Assembly: GCA_964529305.1 (NCBI GenBank)
Contig: CAZGUX010000178.1
Location: 1 to 64,000, forward strand
Direction of reading: 5' to 3'
DNA: 64,000 bases
Source: CAZGUX01 sp964529305
Lineage (GTDB): Bacteria; Acidobacteriota; Terriglobia; Bryobacterales; Bryobacteraceae
Part shown: one piece after another, positions 1-8,010 of the stretch
Numbering within the stretch: position 1 is the first letter of the stretch
How the letters are laid out: the number at the start of each line of letters is the position of its first letter
Made by a program: the position numbers and the translations under genes
The notes under the pieces: model-generated
What the model was told of the DNA's origin: nothing
What the model saw: the letters and a program-made list of their open reading frames with translations, nothing else
The model's database searches: none

Positions 1-113
1 TGTCCGTCCGACCTACTTCGAATATCTCCGTCATAAACTCACACGCACGGCGTCGCCGAGATAGGCTTGCCGCACGCTGCCGCGCTTTTGCGCGGATGCT
101 GGAACAGCAACCC

Positions 114-185
114 GCACGCCTTGCGGCGTGGATGATCATGCTGCTCCCCTCCAACCCAAACCAAGCACGCCTTCGGCGTGGATGA
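114..185. repeat. Two direct copies of a short hairpin repeat
   Basis: Two copies of GCACGCCTT(G)CGGCGTGGATGA lie at 114-135 and 165-185. In each copy CACGCC pairs with GGCGTG around a short TT(G)C loop, so each is a small palindrome. The surrounding 1-215 has no convincing gene. The repeats lie upstream of a lower-GC patch and an insertion sequence, so they may be debris of a mobile element. They are not a terminator, because no T-run follows. Confidence 0.6.
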
Positions 186-216
186 AGGCCGCCTGTTCCC
201 AGTCCTGTTCTTTGAG

Positions 217-265
217 TGGGTCACTTCAGCGCAGCGCTAATGGGTCACTTTTGCGTAGCGCCGAA
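217..265. repeat. Tandem 24-nt repeat, TGGGTCACTT type
   Basis: Two adjacent copies of TGGGTCACTTNNGCGNAGCGC occur at 217-240 and 241-265. Repeated TGGGTCACTT-like motifs remind me of the multiple terminal repeats of IS21-family elements, so this may be an orphan IS end. No IS21 transposase or helper ATPase gene is visible in the window. The repeat overlaps the 5' end of the following reading frame, so that frame's annotated start is doubtful. Confidence 0.45.
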
Positions 266-821
266 GGGATGCGATCCTGCGCCGGGAAATGACAATAAAT
301 ATCTCGAAGTGGAATATTCGTATAGCGATGGTCCATTACTCAAAGCAACGCGGCCATTCGGAAGCCGCCTAGTCCTACCAGAAGATATATCTTTCATTGA
401 GAAGACAGCTTCTGAGTACGAACGCAAGCGTCAATTGGATATCAAAGCGCTGGACCTGATCATCGAACAGAAGGACAAAGAGATCCTCCAACTCCGAGAG
501 CAGGCAGGGCGATCAAAAGACCAGAAAACTACCGAGTCCTCCCCCCTCCATCGCCAACTGAGAGCCGAGTTTAGTGCTCTATCGTTTCCACAGAAAGTGT
601 TGCTCCGTCTGATATATCAAGAGCCGGGACACGACTACGAGTACTGGACGAAGCGTCTCGCCGCACTTGGCTTTGAGAGCCCTATGGGGTTGGTAATTGG
701 TCCACTGATGGGTCACTCTACATTGATTGACCAATTTAGCATTATGGACCAGATCAGGGTGAGTATCGGCGCTGAGCCGATCATTCAGGCACTTCTTGAC
801 GAGGACGAGGAGGTAGATTGA
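240..821 (+). CDS. Hypothetical coiled-coil protein, possibly 5'-truncated
   Basis: Unrecognised protein of about 193 residues from the ATG at 240; the frame can be extended to a GTG at 216. The first codons are made of the tandem repeat at 217-265, so the natural start may have been lost or may lie further in. A charged helical stretch around residues 50-80 looks like a coiled coil. The C-terminal half is helical and acidic at its end, and could be a winged-helix-like domain, but no motif decides this. Base composition is visibly lower in G+C than the surrounding genome, which suggests acquired DNA. It converges on the next gene with about 20 nt between stop codons. No function is proposed. 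Confidence 0.5.
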   Translation: MGHFCVAPKGCDPAPGNDNKYLEVEYSYSDGPLLKATRPFGSRLVLPEDISFIEKTASEYERKRQLDIKALDLIIEQKDKEILQLREQAGRSKDQKTTESSPLHRQLRAEFSALSFPQKVLLRLIYQEPGHDYEYWTKRLAALGFESPMGLVIGPLMGHSTLIDQFSIMDQIRVSIGAEPIIQALLDEDEEVD

Positions 822-841
822 TGCTGGCGGGCTGGGTTCTG

Positions 842-1648
842 CTATTGCTTGGGTTTTGGGTAGAAGTCACAAGTGGCCAGGAAGTACAAGCCAGCCACAT
901 TGAGGTACTCATTACAAAACTCCATCTTCAACTGTTTCCTGGACTGGTCGTGATAAACGAACTCTCCCCATATAACAATAGGATGGGAGCCGTCCCACCG
1001 CTTTGGTGGGCCGAGTGGTTTAGTCTCGTCGGCGACCGTCATAGCGGTAAATCCCCTCGACTGGTTTCCTGCAATCGTAAAGGCCGATTGTTCGGGCGGG
1101 AAGACCCCTACCTTCCCGACTTGTTCACGCGCGCCTGGGCCGGTCAGCACATGAATATGCCCCCTTGTCTTCAAGGCATCGGACGGACCGGAGTTGATGA
1201 GTTCAATACCGACGAGGATTGGCGCTCCCTTACTCAACTTAGCAATAAAATCAACTTTAGTGAGAGACACCGAAGGTGCGCGATCAGAAATCATCTGGTT
1301 GAGTTGTCTGTCCATCACTGCCAGTTGGTTATTCATCGACCTCAGTTGAAAGTAACTTACAAGTACTTCACAGAAACCGGAGAACGCAACGACGCCGGTG
1401 AATATCAATATGAGGCGATCACTCGTCCCAGGTTGCTTCGGAGCGCTATTGGGTATTTCTGTTTCGTTGCTATGTTCGCCCTTGACTACTTCGGAGTCTT
1501 CTGTCTCTTTGTCTGCGATTTTGGATCCAGTGTCCGGGATCGGTGGTTCCGCTGGAGTGGGATCAGTCGATTCGGGAAGACTGGAAGAATCTTGGCCGGA
1601 TTGCTGTTGCTCCTGTCCTCTGTTCCCGTCGGCCTTGTCGGATTGCAC
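842..1648 (-). CDS. Hypothetical membrane-anchored protein
   Basis: This 268-residue protein begins with about 75 residues rich in Glu, Ser, Pro and Gln, followed by one hydrophobic segment at roughly residues 78-100 (LILIFTGVVAFSGF and onward). Next comes a short helical, probably coiled-coil stretch with the SMNNQLAVMDRQLNQM pattern, then a C-terminal domain of about 150 residues rich in beta-strand-like sequence. A single membrane anchor with a folded soluble domain is the likely topology. I do not recognise the family. Codon composition is lower in G+C than the core genes here. It lies in the accessory patch between the repeats and the IS1595-type transposase. Confidence 0.6.
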   Translation of the reverse strand: MQSDKADGNRGQEQQQSGQDSSSLPESTDPTPAEPPIPDTGSKIADKETEDSEVVKGEHSNETEIPNSAPKQPGTSDRLILIFTGVVAFSGFCEVLVSYFQLRSMNNQLAVMDRQLNQMISDRAPSVSLTKVDFIAKLSKGAPILVGIELINSGPSDALKTRGHIHVLTGPGAREQVGKVGVFPPEQSAFTIAGNQSRGFTAMTVADETKPLGPPKRWDGSHPIVIWGEFVYHDQSRKQLKMEFCNEYLNVAGLYFLATCDFYPKPKQ

Positions 1649-1659
1649 TTGTTGGTACC

Positions 1660-1827
1660 TTACTCGCTACAGGCCGTGGACGCGCCAAGTGCGGATTCTT
1701 TATCGCGGCGTAGCGGGGGGGCATGGACTACCTTCTTTAACAGCTTCTCGAACCGTCGATACCCCAGCGGTTTTGGTGGACGTGACTCTAGCCTTTCTTC
1801 CTCGGCCTTGTCGTTTGGTTTTGACAT
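1660..1827 (-). CDS. Small basic protein downstream of the transposase
   Basis: A 55-residue highly charged protein. The ATG at 1827 is preferred over the longer frame starting at 1878 because a GAGGGGG stretch lies just upstream, and because this start leaves 5 nt after the transposase stop instead of overlapping it. The sequence contains FEKLLKKVVHAPP and resembles small partner or passenger proteins sometimes found next to transposases; that resemblance is from memory and weak. It is probably co-transcribed with the transposase gene. Confidence 0.45.
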   Translation of the reverse strand: MSKPNDKAEEERLESRPPKPLGYRRFEKLLKKVVHAPPLRRDKESALGASTACSE

Positions 1828-1832
1828 CCGAG

Positions 1833-2759
1833 CTACCCCCTCACCTGATCGTAGGTCAGTCGCTTCCCGCCTACGCATCCAAGAACTTTCTGGAAGCGCT
1901 CGGCATCAGTCGCCTTGCGCTCGTTGTAGCGGAATGATTGCTCGTCAAGGTATCTAAACAGATGAAAAGGCTCGACGCTCACATACGTGCCCTTGATGGA
2001 GCGCTTCAACAGGCTCCAGAAGTTTTCCAGTCGATTAGTGTGCACCGTACCGTCAACGTATGCTTCTGCATGGTCGATGACCTTGTGCGTATATTCATCC
2101 AGCCCCTCGTAAGACTTCAGCGCATCGGTATTGAGTTCCGAACCGACTTCGACATGGGCGCGGACTTCGCGGTGAATATGATGCTTGCGGCGGCTGTCAA
2201 CTACCGAAGTTCGCACTTCTCCGGTCTCACGCTCAAGCAGGCCGAACACGATAGCCTTACCCATTGGCCCGCGACCGCGGATCTTCCCCGCGCGCTTGTT
2301 GGCGTGCATGTTCCGAGCCTTGCCGCCGATGAAGGTCTCGTCGGCTTCGACAGTGCCGGTCATCTTGTCGATACTGCCAGTGTGCATCGCGTAGCGAAGG
2401 CGCTGGAGCATAAACCACGCCGACCGTTGCGTCACTTTGATATCTCGTGCCAACTCATACGAACTGATTCCGTTCTTGCAATTGGCAAGAAGCCACATCG
2501 CCGTCAGCCACTTATCCAAACCGATGGCGCTGTCCTCGAAGATCGTTCCGACCTTCACCGAAAACTGTTTGCGGCAGGCAAGGCACGTCCACACGAGGCG
2601 CGTTTTAAGAAACGACACCTTCTTGCCTTGACACTTTGGACACTCCGGCCCATTCGCCCACTTCGCCTTGGAAACGGTCTCCAAGCACACCATGGGGTCC
2701 GAAAAGTACCGGATGGCGTCCATCAAGCCACTCGTGATGTGGAGGTTAACTGTTTCCAT
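1833..2759 (-). CDS. IS1595-family (ISXO2-like) transposase
   Basis: This 308-residue protein catalyses cut-and-paste movement of an insertion sequence. The N-terminus carries a zinc ribbon (CPKCQGKKV, then CLACRKQF about 20 residues later), typical of IS1595 transposases. The central and C-terminal part is the ISXO2-like DDE domain: VEADETFIGGK supplies the first acidic residue, ELNTDALKSY the second, and the HTNRLENFWSLLKRSIKGTY stretch supplies the conserved Asn-Glu segment. The length is typical and the frame is intact. No good RBS is visible before the ATG. The element has cut a radical-SAM gene immediately upstream. I could not define its terminal inverted repeats with confidence. Confidence 0.9.
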   Translation of the reverse strand: METVNLHITSGLMDAIRYFSDPMVCLETVSKAKWANGPECPKCQGKKVSFLKTRLVWTCLACRKQFSVKVGTIFEDSAIGLDKWLTAMWLLANCKNGISSYELARDIKVTQRSAWFMLQRLRYAMHTGSIDKMTGTVEADETFIGGKARNMHANKRAGKIRGRGPMGKAIVFGLLERETGEVRTSVVDSRRKHHIHREVRAHVEVGSELNTDALKSYEGLDEYTHKVIDHAEAYVDGTVHTNRLENFWSLLKRSIKGTYVSVEPFHLFRYLDEQSFRYNERKATDAERFQKVLGCVGGKRLTYDQVRG

Positions 2760-2811
2760 GGACCAATATTATCATCGCCACTGTGTGTGAGTCAAGTGAT
2801 TTGTTGCCCAT

Positions 2812-2922
2812 GTTTTCGACGCGGTTGACGATGCTGCGCGCCGGCAGGTCGAAGTATTCGACCCGGCGCTTCGCTTCCAGACGCGGGCTGTCGGCAGCCA
2901 GTTTGGCGATGCCCACCAACAT
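2812..2922 (-). pseudogene. 5' fragment of a radical-SAM (SPL/Rv2578c-like) gene
   Basis: The minus-strand frame from the ATG at 2922 reads MLVGIAKLAADSP, then KRRVEYFDLPARS and IVNRVEN, and then becomes unrelated sequence at the edge of the insertion element. The pattern GIAKLAA...LE.KRRVEY..LP.RSI.NR matches the extreme N-terminus of the spore-photolyase-like radical-SAM family that precedes its CxxxCxxC cluster motif. The catalytic part is missing here, so the gene is broken. The insertion boundary should therefore lie near 2808-2820. The identification is from recognised sequence pattern only. Confidence 0.55.
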
Positions 2923-3049
2923 ACCTGATGTTCGCCCTATGTTCGCCTCTGTGTCAAGAGGCTTCCGCGAGGGTTGGTCGCCGGCCGCAGGGCATCCACC
3001 TTCCCTTTGGCCGTCCGCGGTAGTATGTTGCGAGCGAAGGGAGACTTCA

Positions 3050-5299
3050 ATGAAGTACGTCAGGCCCCTGGTGACCTGCAGCGTCCTCGTGTGCGCCGCG
3101 AGCTTTGCGCTTGCGCAGGAATACATCATCACCACGGTCGCCGGTAACGGCACCGGGGGCTCTCTCGGAGACAACGGATCGGCGGTGGCCGCTGAACTCC
3201 GGAACCCGGAAGACACGGCCGTCGATGCCGCGGGCAACTTGTACATCGCCGATACCCAGAACAACCGGATCCGGAAGGTGACGCCGGCCGGGATCATCAC
3301 GACCTTTGCGGGGAACGGCCAATGCAGCCCGCTCAACGAAGGCGGGCTGGCGCTGGAGGCGGGTATCTGCAGTCCGGTAGGACTGTTCATTGACGCTTCG
3401 GGTGTTGTGTATGTCTCGCAACGCGGCGACTCGCGGGTGCGAAAAATCACAACCGCCGGCATCATCACCACGGTCGCGGGAACGGGCGCTGGAGGATATA
3501 ACGGGGACAACGTCCTGGCGAACACGGCACAACTGTACTGGCCCACGGGCCTGACTCTGGACAGCGACGGAAACCTGTATATCGCCGATTCGTTCAACCA
3601 TCGCATCCGTAAGGTGAGTGTGGCGGGAGTCATCACGACGGTAGCAGGCAGTGGAGCGCCCGGTTACAGCGGCGACGGCGGGGCGGCCACGACGGCAAAA
3701 CTCAACTACCCATCCTGGGTGGCAGTGAACGCGGCGGGCGATCTGTTCATCTCCGACCGATACAACCTGCGAATCCGCAAGGTGACGGGTGGGATTATTG
3801 CGACGGTGGCGGGCAGTGGCGCCGGCGGGTTTTCGGGAGACGGGGGAGCCGCGACAGCGGCGGGAATCAGCTTTCCCGACGGTGTCGAGGTGGACGCCGC
3901 GGGCAATCTCCTGATCGCGGATCAGTCCAACCAGCGAATCCGCCGGGTCAATACCTCGGGCGTCATTTCGACGATAGCGGGCAACGGAACCGCCGGGTTC
4001 ACCGGCGACGGCGGACCGGCCACCTCCGCAAGCCTTTCCTGGCCCGCCACGGTGAAGAAAGACGCGGCGGGAAACCTGTTCATCGCCGATTCGTTCAACA
4101 ACCGGGTGCGCAAGTTGAGCCCGTCGTCCGGCACGTCCGCCCCGGTGCGGTTTGTTCCGGTCGCTCCCTGCCGGATTGTGGATACTCGCGCCGGCCAAGG
4201 CACGACTGACGCGTTCGGGCCACCCTCGATGGCCGCTGGCGGCGTGCGGGAATTCCCGTTGCCCACCAGCCCTTGCGGGCTGCCGGCCGCGGCCAAGGCG
4301 TACTCGTTGAACGTGACGGCGGTTCCCACGGATCCGCTCTACTACCTGACGATCTGGCCGACGGGCCAGCCCCAGCCCTTTGTCTCCACGCTGAACTCCT
4401 TCGACGGCAGCGTGGTGGCCAACGCCGCCATCGTGCCCGCCGGAGTGAACGGCTCGGTCAGTGTCTATGTCACGAGCGCCACCGACGTCGTGATCGATGT
4501 CAATGGGTATTTCGTGCAACCTTCGGGTGACGACGGATTCCTGTTCTACAGCCTGGCGCCCTGCCGGGTTGTCGACACGCGCCCAGGCCAGGGGCCAACC
4601 GGCTTCTTTGGACCACCGTCGATGGCGGCGAACGGGAGCCGCACCTTCCCCATGCCTCTCAGCCCGTGCGGAATTCCGGACACGGCCAAGGCCTTCTCCC
4701 TGAACGCGACGGTGGTTCCACCCGGCGCGCTGAGTTATCTGACCTTGTGGCCCTCCGACAAACTTCAGCCGTTGGTCTCGACGCTCAACTCGTTCCTGGG
4801 AAAGGTGGTGGCGAACGCGGCGTTGGTGCCCGCCGGAAGCAATGGCCTGATCAATGCGTTCGTGACCAATACGACCGATCTGATTCTGGACATCAACGGG
4901 TACTTCGGCCCCCCCGGGCGCGCCAACGCGCTCTCGTTCTATCCGGTAACCCCTTGCAGGGTCGCCGACACGCGCGTCGCCACGACCCCGTTCGGAGCCC
5001 CCACGATGGCTGCCGGGAGCACGCGAGCCTTCGCCATTCCGAGCAGCTCGTGTTCGATCCCCTCAACAGCCCAGGCGTACTCGCTCAACTTCACGGCAGT
5101 GCCCGCCGGGACTTTGGCGTACCTGACCGCGTGGCCGACGGGTTTTCCCCAGCCGTTGGTGTCGACGCTGAATTCGTTCGACGGCCGGGTGGTAGCGAAT
5201 GCCGCCATCGTGCCCGCGGGTGCAAACGGCGCGGTCAGCGTATTCGTCTCGCACACGACGGACGTGGTGATCGACATCAACGGGTACTTCGCACCGTAG
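3050..5299 (+). CDS. Secreted NHL beta-propeller protein with three C-terminal repeats
   Basis: A 749-residue exported protein. The ATG at 3050 is chosen because GAAGGGAG lies 6-12 nt upstream and a clean signal peptide follows (MKYVRPLVTCSVLVCAASF, cleaved near ALAQ). Residues about 25-365 contain six or seven NHL repeats of the type TVAGNG...GDGG.A..A.L..P..V..DAAGNLYIADSFNNRIRKV, which fold as a beta-propeller and usually mediate protein or glycan binding. The remaining ~385 residues are three copies of a ~125-residue module, each with PCR(I/V)VDTR, a second Cys in PCGIP, STLNS and a final NGYF. This architecture is frequent in Solibacter-type genomes. Ligand unknown; surface or extracellular location is inferred. 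Confidence 0.85.
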   Translation: MKYVRPLVTCSVLVCAASFALAQEYIITTVAGNGTGGSLGDNGSAVAAELRNPEDTAVDAAGNLYIADTQNNRIRKVTPAGIITTFAGNGQCSPLNEGGLALEAGICSPVGLFIDASGVVYVSQRGDSRVRKITTAGIITTVAGTGAGGYNGDNVLANTAQLYWPTGLTLDSDGNLYIADSFNHRIRKVSVAGVITTVAGSGAPGYSGDGGAATTAKLNYPSWVAVNAAGDLFISDRYNLRIRKVTGGIIATVAGSGAGGFSGDGGAATAAGISFPDGVEVDAAGNLLIADQSNQRIRRVNTSGVISTIAGNGTAGFTGDGGPATSASLSWPATVKKDAAGNLFIADSFNNRVRKLSPSSGTSAPVRFVPVAPCRIVDTRAGQGTTDAFGPPSMAAGGVREFPLPTSPCGLPAAAKAYSLNVTAVPTDPLYYLTIWPTGQPQPFVSTLNSFDGSVVANAAIVPAGVNGSVSVYVTSATDVVIDVNGYFVQPSGDDGFLFYSLAPCRVVDTRPGQGPTGFFGPPSMAANGSRTFPMPLSPCGIPDTAKAFSLNATVVPPGALSYLTLWPSDKLQPLVSTLNSFLGKVVANAALVPAGSNGLINAFVTNTTDLILDINGYFGPPGRANALSFYPVTPCRVADTRVATTPFGAPTMAAGSTRAFAIPSSSCSIPSTAQAYSLNFTAVPAGTLAYLTAWPTGFPQPLVSTLNSFDGRVVANAAIVPAGANGAVSVFVSHTTDVVIDINGYFAP

Positions 5300-5331
5300 C
5301 GTGTGGCTTTGTGTAGCCCTCACCTCGACAA

Positions 5332-5364
5332 AAGGGGCGCGGCCCTCCCGGAGCTGCGCCCCTT
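5332..5364. terminator. Hairpin between convergent genes
   Basis: AAGGGGCGC at 5332-5340 pairs with GCGCCCCTT at 5356-5364 around a 15-nt loop. It lies between the stop of the NHL gene (5299) and the stop of the GH116 gene (5379), which converge. The A-run on the left and the TT on the right suggest a bidirectional terminator, although the T-tract is short. Confidence 0.55.
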
Positions 5365-5378
5365 CCGGACTAACGACG

Positions 5379-7997
5379 CTACACGGGCACCGCGGAGATC
5401 GACAGGCGTCCGCCCGCGGTCAGGACCAGCGGCCGCCGGAAGCGGATCGTGAGTTCTCCGTTCTCCACAGCCGCTGTCACCGGGACACCGCATTCGACCT
5501 TCGCCGCCCGGCTCAGAAAGGGCAACCGGAGCGTCGCCAAGTCCAGTTGTCCTTCGTCCACATCGATGGCCGCCTCCAGTTTCCGCGCCGTGAGGGTCTG
5601 CGAGTAGCTTCCCCACGAAGAGCCCGCTACGTACAGGCAGCGGAAGGCGCCCGGAGCCTGCCGGGGGAAAAAGGCCATTGCCCTGGACGGCGCCGAGTAG
5701 TGGAATCCGGAAAGAGCCGTCAGCAGCGACCAACTCGACATCGCGCGGGCATAGTGATGGCCGCATTCCACTTCATCCCAGGGATTCCGCCGCTCGCCAT
5801 CGTAGCGGGCGCGCACGGCATCCACGACCGCGACACCCTCATTCACCATCCCCTCGTAAATCAGGTGCGCCGCGACCTGGTATTCGATGCCGGTCCAGAC
5901 TTCATCGGAGTAGACGAAGGGAAGGGCAGGGCGCTTGCCTTTCGGCCAACTGCACAACAGCAGTCCTGCCTCGTCATTCATGGCGTAAATCCGCTGCGTG
6001 TTGGGAAACTCTTCGAAGCTCTGACGGAAGTTGTAGCGAAAGATGGACTGGAGCGCGGCGCGAAGATGGTCATGCGGCAGAAGCTTGCCCAGGCCCACCA
6101 CCTCGGCGAACCATTGGCCTAACACCTGGTCGGAGAGGCAGCCCTCGCCATACTGATACTTGGCCGCCGCCGGACGATCCTCGGAAACCTTCTGGACGTA
6201 ATACTCGCCATTCCACAGAAGCCGGTCGAGGTTGGCGCTGCCTTTGGACCGCAGGGCCTCATACTCCTCCGCCGTGCCGTGGTCCCCAAGATGCTGCGCC
6301 ATGCGGGACGCGGCCGCCAGCGCGCCCAGGTAGAGCGTGCCCATCATGGAGTTCGGGCCGTAGAAATTGATGTCGTAGGTGTTGTGCTGCTCGCCCTCCA
6401 TCACGCCGTCGCGATCGGCGTCCCAGGAATTCCAGGCGTACTCCAGCGCCCGTTTGACCTGCGGCCAGAGCCGCCGCAGCCAGACATCGTCACCGGAGAT
6501 CTGCCACTCGCGGTAGACCTTCAGGACGCAGCCCATCTGGCCGTCGGCGGCAGGATGGTTGTTGTTACCGCCGGGCCGAGGCGGAACGGGGGTGCGAAAG
6601 CTCATGCTGCCGTCGGGCCGCAGGTTCATCAGGAAATCCAGGTCGCGCATGCTGCGCTCGAGATCGGGGTAGAGGTGCGCCAGCGTCTGCTCGTAATTGA
6701 ACACGTGGGTACAGTTCATCGGGCAGCACCCTTCGTTGTCGCCGCAGCCCTCGAAGGCCATCACCACCTTGTTCTCGGCCACCATCACGGTGTTGGTCCG
6801 CAGGATCGAGGCCTGGCTCGAAACCGCGTCAATGACCGAAGGCGGGAGCGTCGACCCATGGAGAACGTCGCGGTAGCGGCGAGACCGGCGCCGCAACTCC
6901 GCGAGGTTCCGCATCAGATAGACCGCCGGCTCCCACGCAGACGGCCAGCGCGTACCGTAGTGATTCCGGATCACGGCCCCGCCTTCCTTGCCGGGCGAGT
7001 AGTTCTCGACGTTGGGGAAGTGCCAGCTCAAGACAAAATCCACGAGCCGGGATTCGCCGGGAGCCAGCGTGAAGTGGGACGCGAGGGTGGCGTATTCGGT
7101 GGCGCCTTCCGCGGAAGGCTCGGCCGGCGTGTTCTGGAAGCGGCCCTGCAGGAGAAACTCGTCCCACCATTTCTGGAAATCGTCCCACCACGCTCCGTGC
7201 TCCCAAGCCAGACGGTAGGAGACGTCTGCGCTTTCTGTCGCCAAAGCCAGGGACCCGTAACGCGCGGCATCCGGCCGGTGCTTGCGGGAGCTCATCAACA
7301 CTCCCCGCAGGCCGGCCTCGCTCCGGAACTCGTTCACGTTTGCGCCAAAGAACGCGGCCTTGCGGTCCGACAGATTTCCGTACAACTTGGCCTTGCCGTC
7401 GTAGCCGACGGGATTCATGGCCGAGAAGGCGAGGGCCACGTCGAGATTGGACGGAGCGCGGGACGTCACGCGATAGGACAGGACCGCCACGGGAAGACTC
7501 GAGCTGTCGGTGTCGAGCGGCACCATCGGGTTGAACGCCTCCATCGACACAGTCACGGGCAGTTTCGGATCCTGAAACTGAATCTGTGCGAACGGGTAGG
7601 CGCCGGTGAACACCGCATCCCGAAAGCGCGGCAGGCCGAGTCCTTGTTCGCGGTGCGCGCCGAATCCGCCGGTGTAGGGCGGCAGCGGACGCCGTTCGAT
7701 CACGCGCGCGAGGGGCCGCGCAAGGCCTCCGCCCGAGAGGCGCATGGAGGCGAAGGTGAAGGGCAGGACGCCGCCCTTGTTCGGGCGATTGAAGATCTCC
7801 CAGTCACGAAGGTTGCCGAATCCGCCCAGCGAGACCGTACCCGTGCCGATGCCGCCCAACGGGAAGGCAATCTCTCGAAGAGCTTCGCCTCGAAACGTCC
7901 GGCCGAGGACGTTCCGCGGGCCGCCGGGAGCGGCCGAGACTCCGCCAGCGACGGCGGCAGTTGACGTTTGGAGCAAGGTTCGTCTGGAGATACTCAT
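5379..7997 (-). CDS. GH116 beta-glucosidase/glucosylceramidase-like enzyme
   Basis: An 872-residue exported glycosidase of family GH116 (relatives of GBA2 and bacterial beta-glucosidases). The ATG at 7997 is preferred over 8048 because GAGGAAT lies just upstream. The N-terminus has a Tat-type signal (MSISRRTLLQTSTAAV, cleavage near SAAP). Residues ~30-330 form the beta-sandwich N-domain (FPLGGIGTGTVSLGGFGNL), followed by the (alpha/alpha)6 catalytic domain. Conserved acidic segments include FEGCGDNEGCC (E416) and EQHNTYDINFYGP (D542); D542 is the likely acid/base by position in the NTYD motif, while the nucleophile assignment is less certain. It is the last gene of the minus-strand glycan locus, 13 nt after its upstream neighbour. 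Substrate is inferred as a beta-linked glucoside or xyloside. Confidence 0.85.
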   Translation of the reverse strand: MSISRRTLLQTSTAAVAGGVSAAPGGPRNVLGRTFRGEALREIAFPLGGIGTGTVSLGGFGNLRDWEIFNRPNKGGVLPFTFASMRLSGGGLARPLARVIERRPLPPYTGGFGAHREQGLGLPRFRDAVFTGAYPFAQIQFQDPKLPVTVSMEAFNPMVPLDTDSSSLPVAVLSYRVTSRAPSNLDVALAFSAMNPVGYDGKAKLYGNLSDRKAAFFGANVNEFRSEAGLRGVLMSSRKHRPDAARYGSLALATESADVSYRLAWEHGAWWDDFQKWWDEFLLQGRFQNTPAEPSAEGATEYATLASHFTLAPGESRLVDFVLSWHFPNVENYSPGKEGGAVIRNHYGTRWPSAWEPAVYLMRNLAELRRRSRRYRDVLHGSTLPPSVIDAVSSQASILRTNTVMVAENKVVMAFEGCGDNEGCCPMNCTHVFNYEQTLAHLYPDLERSMRDLDFLMNLRPDGSMSFRTPVPPRPGGNNNHPAADGQMGCVLKVYREWQISGDDVWLRRLWPQVKRALEYAWNSWDADRDGVMEGEQHNTYDINFYGPNSMMGTLYLGALAAASRMAQHLGDHGTAEEYEALRSKGSANLDRLLWNGEYYVQKVSEDRPAAAKYQYGEGCLSDQVLGQWFAEVVGLGKLLPHDHLRAALQSIFRYNFRQSFEEFPNTQRIYAMNDEAGLLLCSWPKGKRPALPFVYSDEVWTGIEYQVAAHLIYEGMVNEGVAVVDAVRARYDGERRNPWDEVECGHHYARAMSSWSLLTALSGFHYSAPSRAMAFFPRQAPGAFRCLYVAGSSWGSYSQTLTARKLEAAIDVDEGQLDLATLRLPFLSRAAKVECGVPVTAAVENGELTIRFRRPLVLTAGGRLSISAVPV

Positions 7998-8010
7998 GGA
8001 TTCCTCTGCC

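Noticed and set aside
1..46. Minus-strand reading EFMTEIFE at the left edge as the missing part of the broken radical-SAM gene
   Set aside because: Only about a dozen residues, and the expected cluster motif is not visible; cannot be supported.
3047..4519. 490-residue minus-strand reading frame opposite the NHL gene
   Set aside because: Arg/Gly/His-rich shadow of a GC-rich gene; the plus-strand frame has a signal peptide and NHL repeats.
6279..7964. 561-residue plus-strand frame opposite the GH116 gene
   Set aside because: No motif; composition is that of an antisense shadow, while the minus strand encodes a complete GH116.
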